This document shows positions 1 to 9,726 of a DNA stretch of 64,000 nt, one piece after another; the first letter of the stretch is position 1, and the number at the start of each line of letters is the position of its first letter. Source of the DNA: Perilla frutescens (lineage: Eukaryota > Streptophyta > Magnoliopsida > Lamiales > Lamiaceae); contig BRKX01000006.1 in NCBI GenBank assembly GCA_026008535.1, positions 31,856,664 to 31,920,663 on the forward strand. Direction: 5' to 3'. Both the position numbers and the translations under genes were made by a program. Under the pieces are notes generated by a model that ran no database searches, had not been told where the DNA came from, and worked only from the letters and a program-made list of their open reading frames with translations.

Positions 1-452
1 GCTCTGGGTAGCTGCGGCCTTCTTTTCCCTTTCGGTTTTAAACTTTTCTTGCATCCACTTCTGATCCTTAATGACGTCCTCAGGCGCCAAAGGCATCAGT
101 CTGATGGGTCGTCCATTCCAAGCAAAGGAATAAGTGTTGGCGTGACAATCGTGCACTGCTCCTCGATCGAATTGCCACGGTTGACCTAGAAGAATGTGTG
201 TTGCCTCCATAGGAATGACATCACATAAAACAGTGTCAGTATATCGACCAATAGTAAATGCGACACTTACCTGACTTGTGATTGTAAGCCGCTGCAACTT
301 ATAGGGCTTGGGATGCTCCTGTGGTACTAGGCCGAGCTTGTCCACTGCATATTGACTAATGGCGTTAAATACACTACCACTGTCAATAATCATGGAACCA
401 ATTTTGTCTTGGATGGAGCAACGGGTGTAGAAAATATCTTCCTGTTGGTCCA
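1..452 (-). CDS. Second copy of the retropepsin ORF, N-terminal 150 codons (cut by window edge)
   Basis: This is the same start codon and frame as the ORF beginning at 4120, offset by 3,668 bp. It contains the DSG and ILLG motifs and remains open to the left edge of the window. It shows that the tandem array continues outside. Confidence 0.75.
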
Positions 453-1375
453 TTTATCCTGCAAAACGAACAAACGTGAAGAAAAAGTAAAGTAGAACCT
501 CACAATTCCTCACAAACGCTCGTGTATGTCACTCTTGATTTTTCCACTCGTGTTTAACGCTCAAGTATGTGTAGTGCACGTGTGGAGTGAAATATGGGGG
601 TGGGTGGATCGAAACAGTCTTCTTGTTGATTAGCTCCTCTGGGTCTTCTTCAAGCTCCAACGGATAAAATCAAGCCGGAAGGTTGCTAAGAGTAGAAGTA
701 GGCGTGTGGAATGAGTAATTCAGCTGGTGGTGTATGTGGACCACGGGTGTACGGGTGTATGGGTGTATGGGTGTACGGGTGTATGGACTATGTGGTGTAT
801 AAGGTGAACCGGGTGTATATGGATGTGGACTGAAATTTTCGAACACTATAGGAGTAGAATTCGAAAATTATAGGTGGATAATGATGGAAGATCTTGATTA
901 GATATGGATGAGTATGGGAGATATCTAAACAAGGTAGGAAATCTAGTAGATAAGGTAGAATACTTTGGATAAGTTTGACCAAGTGTGAACACAATCTAAC
1001 AAATCCTAAAATATCTATCAAATATGGAAACAATCTAAAAACAAGAATTAAAATTCGAAAATAACAAGAATTAAATCAGATTTTCGTTTTTTTTTTTTTT
1101 TTTTTCGATTTTTTTTTTTCGGAATTTTTTTTTTTTTTTTTTCGATTTTTTTTTTTTTTTTTTTTTTTGCTGTAGGGATTTCGATCCCTTTGCTCTTTTA
1201 CCTTTTTTTTTTTTTCAATGAATAGAAATCAGATTACAATAGACTCGAAATAATACGAAAGTTAAATGACACGTAAGACAGAAAACTGACACGTACGAAA
1301 AATAACTAACACGTAGATGACACGTCGGATTGAACCACGACCAGCAGAGCTGACGTGGCTCTGATGCCAAATTTA

Positions 1376-2525
1376 AGATGTGACCCGGACAATGTATCCA
1401 AGACACGAGATTTATGCACGCGGAAGACTTCAAGAACGAACTACGTCAGCTAGAAAACAATGGAATCAATCCGACTCAAAATACGATAAAACTTACTAGA
1501 ATTACGTAGACACGAACTAGGACTCGATTGGAACACTTGGATGGTGGCTGGAACTCGGCGGTGGTGATGGTCACGGCGGCGGATGACGGCGGTATTGATG
1601 GTGTTGGCGGCGGCGGTGTGGTCGAAGGATAGGTTAGATTCGGCGAACCCGTGTTGAATAACCCGAACGCGCACGTCTAGCTTCTCCGGATAGCAATTCT
1701 CCCAAGTACTTAATTATACCCTGAAGAACTTAAATAAGACTATTGATTTGCTAGAACAATAGAATTGTAGATAAAAGTTTGATCAACCGAAGGATCGTGA
1801 GACAGATTGAGAATAACTCTTTATTTCTTGCAATTGTCTGATTTATGAATGTCACAGGGTACTCCTATTTATAGGAGAGATTATGAACGAAAATTAACCC
1901 TAATTAACTAGATAAACATCAAAAAAATACTAATCCTAATCAATCTAGGATAAAATCAAAAGATACCAAAAATAAGATAACAAAAATCTATCTAAATCTA
2001 ACTAGATAAGGATAAATCCCAAACTGATTTTGGGCCTTCAAAATTCGCCTATTTGGACTTCAATCTACATGACATGGGCTGCCAAATAATCAATTAATTC
2101 GTGGCCCATGTGATGTTTAATTCTTGCCACCTTTGCATGAAAAACAGCAACTTGTCGGATTCCCATGCAAACGCATAGAACTCTTCATGCACACGTCCAA
2201 ATGGCGTGATTCTTCTTCTCACGTCTTCATGCTTCCTTCTTCTTCATTAATGGAAAGCATGGTGATCAATCTCGAGCTGCCCTTGTCTTCATCTTCACCA
2301 AGTTCGAATTTACGACGAATAGAAGCTTGTAAATAAGCTTGCAACTTCTTAGCTCGCAAACGCGTCATTGGATCTTTAAACTGCAGCTCCGGATCATCTT
2401 GATCATTACCTTGCTCGATCTCGTCATTCTGATCTTCTTCATCTTCTATGGACAACATAGCAATCCACTTGGGGCTGCCATGGTGCATTTCTTCTTCTTT
2501 TGTTGGCATGATCTGATTCTCATCA
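1376..2525 (-). repeat. Second LTR of the protease-only element (3' LTR of the complete unit, 5' LTR of the next)
   Basis: It is the 1,150-bp copy of 5044-6193. Its U3 is preceded on the minus strand by a purine tract and followed at 1375 by another PBS and leader. This position makes it the shared LTR between two tandem internal regions. Confidence 0.88.
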
Positions 2526-4120
2526 TTCCCCCCCTCTTGAAAAGAATTCGTCCTTGAATTCAGATCCTCTGTATGCTCGAAGTCACCTGCAGAAATGGAC
2601 AAAAAATCAGTATAATGAACCATGGAATGAAGACGTTCCATACCTTGGAGGTTAATGCCATTAGGGTTGTCGTAGATACGGACGACGTCCCTTTGTCTTT
2701 GAAGTTCAATGACTTGGTTATGCTTAGCACAACACTCAACAAGAGATATTAGATTAAACCAAATGTATACCGAATACCAACTAAGAGCATACGTTGATAC
2801 ACAACGACAACGGTGATAATGCCGGATAGGACACTGAAACCTCAATTGACAAGTCCAAAGTAATTGATTCATCACTATCAATGGTGTGCATGACTCAATC
2901 TGAACAAAACCATCAACTATCCAACGTGTAACATATAATGGATCGAACATGGTATAACAAACAATTATGCAATTTCCAGCATGTTCAACACTATGAATAG
3001 CTTTCAAATGAGCAATGGATAAACACAAACTAATCGAATTCAAATACCATGCACGCATCTTACACTTGGTTGGAACAAACAATGGATCTCTACTATCTAG
3101 CCTTTTCATGCAATTCAAGTCAAATCCAAATGTTAAATTAATTCTTAAAAGGAACATGGATTCAACTATACACATCAAATACCTATCAATGCTAGAATAG
3201 GATAGACGGTACTTACCTCTCTCGATTTCAAGTAACACGTCCTTAAGATAAACAACGTGGGTATCGGATGACTTATCTAGAACGAGCTGATCTCTAAGTC
3301 GAACATCATCATGCTCCAACTTCAGCTCTTCGTTGATCTCCTCTTGAGAGTTGGAAACTTCTTCCGAGCTGCCATCAGGGTTGGATGTAGCTATTCCAGG
3401 CTGCTCAATCTTGAACTCTCTCTTCTCGATCTGCACATCACTAGAAAAATAATCATTAGTAGCACTGTTCTGAGAAATTAACAGATTATCCGACTTACCC
3501 GAATCAAGTGTTGGATCAATGCATATGGGTTGGGACGGAATTGTAGCTTCACTTATCATGTCTAAATTTAACTGGTGATCTGTGTTGGAGGGATTAGACG
3601 ACACGTCTTGGTGTGAACAAGACTCCAACGGTGTCGAAGTAGTGCTAGGGACGGTGGCGATTGATTCGCTCTGGGTAGCTGCGGCCTTCTTTTCCCTTTC
3701 GGTTTTAAACTTTTCTTGCATCCACTTCTGATCCTTAATGACGTCCTCAGGCGCCAAAGGCATCAGTCTGATGGGTCGTCCATTCCAAGCAAAGGAATAA
3801 GTGTTGGCGTGACAATCGTGCACTGCTCCTCGATCGAATTGCCACGGTTGACCTAGAAGAATGTGTGTTGCCTCCATAGGAATGACATCACATAAAACAG
3901 TGTCAGTATATCGACCAATAGTAAATGCGACACTTACCTGACTTGTGATTGTAAGCCGCTGCAACTTATAGGGCTTGGGATGCTCCTGTGGTACTAGGCC
4001 GAGCTTGTCCACTGCATATTGACTAATGGCGTTAAATACACTACCACTGTCAATAATCATGGAACCAATTTTGTCTTGGATGGAGCAACGGGTGTAGAAA
4101 ATATCTTCCTGTTGGTCCAT
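2219..4120 (-). CDS. 633-aa ORF: retropepsin domain plus unrecognised region plus U3-encoded tail
   Basis: The ORF starts ATGGACCAACAG just after a polypyrimidine-CAG motif shared with the gag leaders of its relatives. Residues 1-135 match the retropepsin domain of the neighbouring gypsy copies: DSG at 24-26 and ILLG at 87-90 are both kept, so an active aspartic protease is plausible. Residues ~140-285 are a low-complexity acidic/Ser-rich linker. Residues ~300-510 are Cys-rich, derive from T-rich DNA, and match nothing I recognise. The end (DLNSRTNSFQEGG, then PMTRLRAKKLQAYLQ) matches the pol tail that crosses the polypurine tract into the LTR. Gag, RT, RNase H and IN are missing. The frame is completely open, which is unusual beside so many broken copies. 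The middle may be a captured or retained-intron sequence; see the 2587-3216 finding. Confidence 0.7.
   Translation of the reverse strand: MDQQEDIFYTRCSIQDKIGSMIIDSGSVFNAISQYAVDKLGLVPQEHPKPYKLQRLTITSQVSVAFTIGRYTDTVLCDVIPMEATHILLGQPWQFDRGAVHDCHANTYSFAWNGRPIRLMPLAPEDVIKDQKWMQEKFKTEREKKAAATQSESIATVPSTTSTPLESCSHQDVSSNPSNTDHQLNLDMISEATIPSQPICIDPTLDSGKSDNLLISQNSATNDYFSSDVQIEKREFKIEQPGIATSNPDGSSEEVSNSQEEINEELKLEHDDVRLRDQLVLDKSSDTHVVYLKDVLLEIERGKYRLSYSSIDRYLMCIVESMFLLRINLTFGFDLNCMKRLDSRDPLFVPTKCKMRAWYLNSISLCLSIAHLKAIHSVEHAGNCIIVCYTMFDPLYVTRWIVDGFVQIESCTPLIVMNQLLWTCQLRFQCPIRHYHRCRCVSTYALSWYSVYIWFNLISLVECCAKHNQVIELQRQRDVVRIYDNPNGINLQGMERLHSMVHYTDFLSISAGDFEHTEDLNSRTNSFQEGGNDENQIMPTKEEEMHHGSPKWIAMLSIEDEEDQNDEIEQGNDQDDPELQFKDPMTRLRAKKLQAYLQASIRRKFELGEDEDKGSSRLITMLSINEEEGSMKT
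2526..2537 (-). other. Polypurine tract of the protease-only element
   Basis: The minus strand reads AAGAGGGGGGGAA directly before the LTR start TGATGAG. This is the expected plus-strand priming site for reverse transcription. The long ORF reads through it. Confidence 0.75.
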
Positions 4121-5024
4121 TTATCCTGCAAAACGAACAAACGTGAAGAAAAAGTAAAGTAGAACCTCACAATTCCTCACAAACGCTCGTGTATGTCACT
4201 CTTGATTTTTCCACTCGTGTTTAACGCTCAAGTATGTGTAGTGCACGTGTGGAGTGAAATATGGGGGTGGGTGGATCGAAACAGTCTTCTTGTTGATTAG
4301 CTCCTCTGGGTCTTCTTCAAGCTCCAACGGATAAAATCAAGCCGGAAGGTTGCTAAGAGTAGAAGTAGGCGTGTGGAATGAGTAATTCAGCTGGTGGTGT
4401 ATGTGGACCACGGGTGTACGGGTGTATGGGTGTATGGGTGTACGGGTGTATGGACTATGTGGTGTATAAGGTGAACCGGGTGTATATGGATGTGGACTGA
4501 AATTTTCGAACACTATAGGAGTAGAATTCGAAAATTATAGGTGGATAATGATGGAAGATCTTGATTAGATATGGATGAGTATGGGAGATATCTAAACAAG
4601 GTAGGAAATCTAGTAGATAAGGTAGAATACTTTGGATAAGTTTGACCAAGTGTGAACACAATCTAACAAATCCTAAAATATCTATCAAATATGGAAACAA
4701 TCTAAAAACAAGAATTAAAATTCGAAAATAACAAGAATTAAATCAGATTTTCGTTTTTTTTTTTTTTTTTTTCGATTTTTTTTTTTCGGAATTTTTTTTT
4801 TTTTTTTTTCGATTTTTTTTTTTTTTTTTTTTTTTGCTGTAGGGATTTCGATCCCTTTGCTCTTTTACCTTTTTTTTTTTTTTCAATGAATAGAAATCAG
4901 ATTACAATAGACTCGAAATAATACGAAAGTTAAATGACACGTAAGACAGAAAACTGACACGTACGAAAAATAACTAACACGTAGATGACACGTCGGATTG
5001 AACCACGACCAGCAGAGCTGACGT
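4121..5024 (-). other. Untranslated leader with A-rich tract, protease-only element
   Basis: The 0.9-kb leader lies between PBS and ORF. It contains long A-runs (T-runs at 4753-4835 on the plus strand) separated by TCGAAA/TTCCGAAA blocks, matching the A-rich hairpin zone in the related elements' leaders. A stretch at 4405-4460 repeats GTGTATGGGTGTACGG-like units. The first tandem copy is at 453-1356. It ends with TTTGTTCGTTTTGCAG, which resembles a 3' splice site. Confidence 0.55.
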
Positions 5025-5037
5025 GGCTCTGATGCCA
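5025..5037 (-). other. Primer-binding site of the protease-only element
   Basis: The minus-strand TGGCATCAGAGCC lies seven bases inside the LTR end. It differs by one base from the initiator-Met-tRNA-type PBS (TGGTATCAGAGCC). The second copy is at 1357-1369. Confidence 0.7.
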
Positions 5038-5043
5038 AATTTA

Positions 5044-6193
5044 AGATGTGACCCGGACAATGTATCCAAGACACGAGATTTATGCACGCGGAAGACTTCA
5101 AGAACGAACTACGTCAGCTAGAAAACAATGGAATCAATCCGACTCAAAATACGATAAAACTTACTAGAATTACGTAGACACGAACTAGGACTCGATTGGA
5201 ACACTTGGATGGTGGCTGGAACTCGGCGGTGGTGATGGTCACGGCGGCGGATGACGGCGGTATTGATGGTGTTGGCGGCGGCGGTGTGGTCGAAGGATAG
5301 GTTAGATTCGGCGAACCCGTGTTGAATAACCCGAACGCGCACGTCTAGCTTCTCCGGATAGCAATTCTCCCAAGTACTTAATTATACCCTGAAGAACTTA
5401 AATAAGACTATTGATTTGCTAGAACAATAGAATTGTAGATAAAAGTTTGATCAACCGAAGGATCGTGAGACAGATTGAGAATAACTCTTTATTTCTTGCA
5501 ATTGTCTGATTTATGAATGTCACAGGGTACTCCTATTTATAGGAGAGATTATGAACGAAAATTAACCCTAATTAACTAGATAAACATCAAAAAAATACTA
5601 ATCCTAATCAATCTAGGATAAAATCAAAAGATACCAAAAATAAGATAACAAAAATCTATCTAAATCTAACTAGATAAGGATAAATCCCAAACTGATTTTG
5701 GGCCTTCAAAATTCGCCTATTTGGACTTCAATCTACATGACATGGGCTGCCAAATAATCAATTAATTCGTGGCCCATGTGATGTTTAATTCTTGCCACCT
5801 TTGCATGAAAAACAGCAACTTGTCGGATTCCCATGCAAACGCATAGAACTCTTCATGCACACGTCCAAATGGCGTGATTCTTCTTCTCACGTCTTCATGC
5901 TTCCTTCTTCTTCATTAATGGAAAGCATGGTGATCAATCTCGAGCTGCCCTTGTCTTCATCTTCACCAAGTTCGAATTTACGACGAATAGAAGCTTGTAA
6001 ATAAGCTTGCAACTTCTTAGCTCGCAAACGCGTCATTGGATCTTTAAACTGCAGCTCCGGATCATCTTGATCATTACCTTGCTCGATCTCGTCATTCTGA
6101 TCTTCTTCATCTTCTATGGACAACATAGCAATCCACTTGGGGCTGCCATGGTGCATTTCTTCTTCTTTTGTTGGCATGATCTGATTCTCATCA
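5044..6193 (-). repeat. 5' LTR of the protease-only element
   Basis: This is a 1,150-bp LTR. On the minus strand it starts TGATGAGAATCAGATC and ends GGGTCACATCT, so the usual terminal CA is replaced by CT. It is followed by TAAATT and a PBS-like TGGCATCAGAGCC. It matches 1376-2525. The first ~300 bp of U3 encode an open tail (PELQFKDPMTRLRAKKLQ). Confidence 0.88.
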
Positions 6194-6549
6194 TTTGGAC
6201 CTTTAATAACACAATATGGGCTGCTATATATCATAAATAATTCGTGGCCCATATGTATTATTGTTGCCACCTTTGCATGAAAAACAGCATATCCCGATTT
6301 CCCATGCAAACGCGTATAACTTTTAATGCACACGTCCAAATGGCGTTGTTCTTCTTCTCACGTCTTCATGCTTCCTTCTTCATCATTAATTGATAGCATG
6401 TTGACCAATCTCGGGCTGAATATTTGATCTTCATGTATTGTTCCTCAAATCTTGATTTCCAATCTTTGATGGCCCTCACTCTAACAATCTTCGGACCTTT
6501 GAATGATAGCTCAGAATTTGATTCTTCAAGGGTTTTCAGGATCATATCA
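6194..6549 (-). repeat. LTR U3 fragment, host of the tandem array insertion
   Basis: The sequence is homologous to the solo LTR at 19908-20988 (shared blocks around 20615-20800: GGGCTGC, ATTCGTGGCCCATATG, CCATGCAAACGCGTATAAC). It is minus-strand U3. The rest of this LTR would lie beyond the left edge if the array inserted into it. The exact U3 end is 6544 or 6549. Confidence 0.6.
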
Positions 6550-7041
6550 AGTGGTGGAGTTGCAGCACTATGTCGAGATGGAGGACATGGTACAAATGGC
6601 TATCAAAGTAGAGAACCAACTTAAGAGGAGGGGGAACACCAACCAAGTGAGTTCTTCCACATGGAAGTCGAACTCAAATCCCAACACAGCTTCATCGAAA
6701 GCTTCAAATCAAGGGAAGAAAGACGAGAAGCAACCGTTCACTAAGCCGAAGGTTGAGACACCTACAGTGACGGGATCAAGCAATCAAGATTCGATGGGCA
6801 ACCGAAACCGAGACATTAAGTGCTTTAAATGTCAAGGTAGAGGACACATAGCCAATCAGTGCCCAAATCGACGTGTGATGATCCTAAAGAACAATGGTGA
6901 GATTGTGACGGATGAAGAAGAAGTTGATCCGGAGATGCCGGGTTTATCCGAGTCGAGTGGGGAGGAGGAGTACGCAGCGCCCAATGCTCTTATTTTGGTT
7001 GCACGCAAATCTCTTAGCCTGCACACCAAGAGCGTCGACGA
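6550..7041 (+). pseudogene. gag 3' fragment of a different Ty3/gypsy family
   Basis: The open frame encodes the C-terminal half of a Gag: a basic linker rich in Lys/Ser/Asn, then a zinc knuckle with spacing C-X2-C-X4-H-X4-C (CFKCQGRGHIANQC, nt 6821-6862), then an acidic tail (DEEEVDPEMPGLSESSGEEE). This knuckle and tail differ from the CHKCQGWGHFQNQC type in the other copies, so it is a separate family. The N-terminal Gag domain is absent, and the 5' side abuts a minus-strand LTR stub. The frame runs on into the LTR at 7042 by chance of fusion and there picks up the LTR-encoded tail. It is a dead fragment that served as the insertion target for the 7042 LTR. Confidence 0.7.
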
Positions 7042-7690
7042 TGATGAGGACATCCATAGCAATGAGGAGCTGCAATTCAAAGGACCCGTCACAAAACTAC
7101 GAGCTAAGAAGTTGCAAGAATATTTACAAGCCATAATTCGCAAGAAGTTCGAAGTTGAAGACGGAGTGCAAGGAAGCTTGAAGATGATGACATTGTTGAC
7201 ATTTGAAGATGGAGATCAAGATGTGAACATGTGTGCATGAAGAAGAAGGCGTGTGTGTGTTTTTGTTGGGTTAGATATGTATACTTGCTATTCAGCCCAA
7301 GTTAAGCATGCATGGTGGAAAAGCCCAAAATAATCGGCCCTTGATGATTTAATTAAGGGGATTGATTTATTAGACTGATGAGGACATCCATAGCAATGAT
7401 GAAGTCAATGAAGAGCTGCAATTCAAAGGACCCGTTACAAGACTACGAGCTAAGAAGTTGCAAGAATATTTGCAAGCTACAATTCGCAAGAAGTTCGAAG
7501 TTGAAGACGGAGTGCAAGGAAGCTTGAAGATGATGACATTGTTGACATTTGAAGATGGAGATCAAGATGTGAACGTGTGTGCATAAAGAAGAAGGCGTGC
7601 GTGTGCTTTTGTTGGGTTTGATGTGTATACTTGCTATTCAGCCCAAGTTAAGCATGCATGGTGGAAAAGCCCAAAATAATCGGCCCTTGA

Positions 7691-8180
7691 TGATGAAGCC
7701 ATGGACAACAAAGATGATGAAGAACCGGAGTTGCAATTTAGAGGACCAATCACAAGATCAACCCCATAAAAATCTGATCTAAACTATAGTCTAAATTAAT
7801 TAAATAAATACTATAGTCTAAATAAAATCAACTCCATAATTAATTACTATGGGACCGATTTCTTCACTAGAAACCGCACACACATGCACGACAAATTTCA
7901 TGCACATGCACACATGCTCTTGAACTCTTCATCTTCATCTCTTCAAGATTAATACTCCATGGTGTGTTCTTGATCTTCAATAGTTAATAAATTAACTATC
8001 TTGGAATTGCTTCTCTTGACTTCTTCATCTCCAATCTCGAGCTTTCTTCGAATCAACACTTGCAAGTAAGCTTGCAACTTCTTAGCTCTTGATCTTGTGA
8101 TTGGTCCTCTAAATTGCAACTCCGGTTCTTCATCATCTTTGTTGTCCATGGCTTCATCACATAGGCCCCGGGTCACATCA
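7691..8180. mobile_element. 490-bp rearranged solo LTR with an internal inversion, TSD CTTGA
   Basis: It begins with about 68 bp of U3 in plus orientation (TGATGAAGCCATGGAC...), then carries about 400 bp of the same U3 in minus orientation (ending CCATGGCTTCATCA at 8159), then a 21-bp LTR 3' end (...CCCGGGTCACATCA). CTTGA flanks both sides (7686-7690 and 8181-8185), and the joined host reads CCCTTGATGATCCAATTAAGG as in intact LTRs. It therefore integrated as, or became, a unit with LTR termini. Confidence 0.85.
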
Positions 8181-8845
8181 CTTGATGATCCAATTAAGGG
8201 GATTGATTTATTAGACTATAGTATTTTATTTATTATGTTTTGGACGAATTTTTGGCGGATTTTTAGTTAATAATATTTTCGGTTATTTTAGATAGAGTTT
8301 TGACTAGATTTTTAGATAAGGGAAGATCTACAAAATCTACCTTAAATAGAATTCTAGTTTAGGAAGTAGTCAAAGTCCAATTCTAGTTCAATTTGGACTA
8401 CAATTTTCGGTTAGATTTTCGGTCCTATTAGTATAAATAGAGGGTCCATATTTCATTGTTACTCTAGACCATATTTGATAATTAAAGCTTTGCTTCAATA
8501 TTGTCTCAACCCCATTTTATATCTTTGTGAGTTTAGATCTTTTAAATTCATACTCTTAGATTTAGCATCTCTAAGTTTTACAAAGGGAATTCGCCGTCCA
8601 CGTTCGAGGGATCGTCGGAAACTCGCTATCGAAGAGCAACTTAAAGAATTTAGCCTTGTGTACGTTCGAGATTCAAGGCAACTTTCGGGTTGTAATTCAC
8701 ATCGACTTAACACCATCTTCACCGCCGTTCGACGCCATCCACCGTCGCCAAACGTCCGCTTCAAGTCCAGCCATAGTTCGAGCCAAGTTCCATCATCATT
8801 CGTTTAATCCGTAAGTCCGATTCTACTCTATCATTCCCTATCTAC

Positions 8846-9726
8846 TGATGCGATCTTCGCCGGCACACGTCAAAGAAAGCTATAGAACTTCCCAGGACTT
8901 GTATCAGTTTCGCCGATTTGGATGGGTGGATCCAAACCCTAGCCTCACAACGATGTTGAACCACAAATTAGTAGAATTCGTAACCCGCGATCAATTGGAA
9001 ACACGAACTTGGATTTGATGTAGACGCCACAAGCGGGGATGATGAACCCGTTTGATAAGTCGAAATTGAATCTCACAAATATTATGAAATTCGAATAAAA
9101 GTTCTCCAGAGAGAAAATAAACTCACAAGTTTATAATTGAATTCAATAATGGTGTGTTCAATAATGTTCACAATAGATCCCTATTTATAGTGTAGGGATG
9201 GACAAAATATAATGCTAAAAGGACTTAAAAATCTGCTCCAAAAAGAATTCTATCTAGACTAGGAAAACTGCCTAACTAGAATCCTATTCAAAGTAAGAAA
9301 CTACCTTAAATAAATCCTAGTCAAACTATGACTCTTTAAAAATTGAAAATTAATAAATAAAAATCTGACTAAATAAATACTATAGTCTAATAAACCAATC
9401 CCCTTAATTAAAATATTAAGGACCGATATTACTCCTAGTCAGTATGGGCATACTGACTGTCGCGCGGTATGGGCATACCGACTGATTTCCATCTTCATGC
9501 AATGCACTCTAACTCCAACCCTTGATAACCTTGTGCCGCTATCAACACCTTCCAGCTTGGTTCCCCCTCATTGGCTCCTTCCATGGTTTTCCTTGACGCC
9601 TCTTGTTCCCAAACCTCTCGTATGAACCCGTCGAGGTTTTCCTTGAACCTCTTAGCTCGCGATCGCGTCACGGGTCCTTCAGGCACTTTGATTGGATCCG
9701 ACACCTCCTTAGCTCGGAGCGTATCA
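8846..9726 (-). mobile_element. Solo LTR of a divergent subfamily, TSD TCTAC
   Basis: This 881-bp minus-strand LTR runs from TGATACGCTCC to GATCGCATCA. It is flanked by TCTAC at 8841-8845 and 9727-9731. Its U3 encodes GPVTRSRAKRFKENLDGFI, the divergent version of the U3 tail. It is related to the solo LTR at 38043-38937. Confidence 0.92.
9439..9480. repeat. Two adjacent perfect hairpins in U3
   Basis: TCAGTATG-GG-CATACTGA (9439-9456) and CGGTATG-GG-CATACCG (9465-9480) are two near-identical palindromes separated by eight bases. They sit where the related LTR at 38043 carries its CG-rich repeats. Confidence 0.8.

Larger units (their letters stand above)
1..6193 (-). mobile_element. Tandem array of a small gag-less, RT-less Ty3/gypsy-derived LTR element (partial, runs off the left edge)
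   Basis: On the minus strand the order is LTR (6193-5044), PBS, leader, one long ORF, polypurine tract, LTR (2525-1376), PBS, leader and the start of the same ORF (452-1). Positions 1-2525 and 3668-6193 are direct repeats, identical as far as I can see apart from a one-base change in poly-T length. One complete unit (1376-6193) is 4.8 kb. I find no Gag, RT, RNase H or integrase motif in its 2.5-kb internal region, so it is non-autonomous. The right flank is TTTGG, and a related LTR at about 20610 is uninterrupted at the same point. The second flank lies outside the window. Unequal LTR recombination or an assembly duplication could both give the tandem form. Confidence 0.85.

Noticed and set aside
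8475..8807. 110-aa ORF, repeated at 10247, 44349 and elsewhere
   Set aside because: It is an LTR R/U5 reading frame that recurs only because the LTR recurs. Frames differ among copies and there is no domain.
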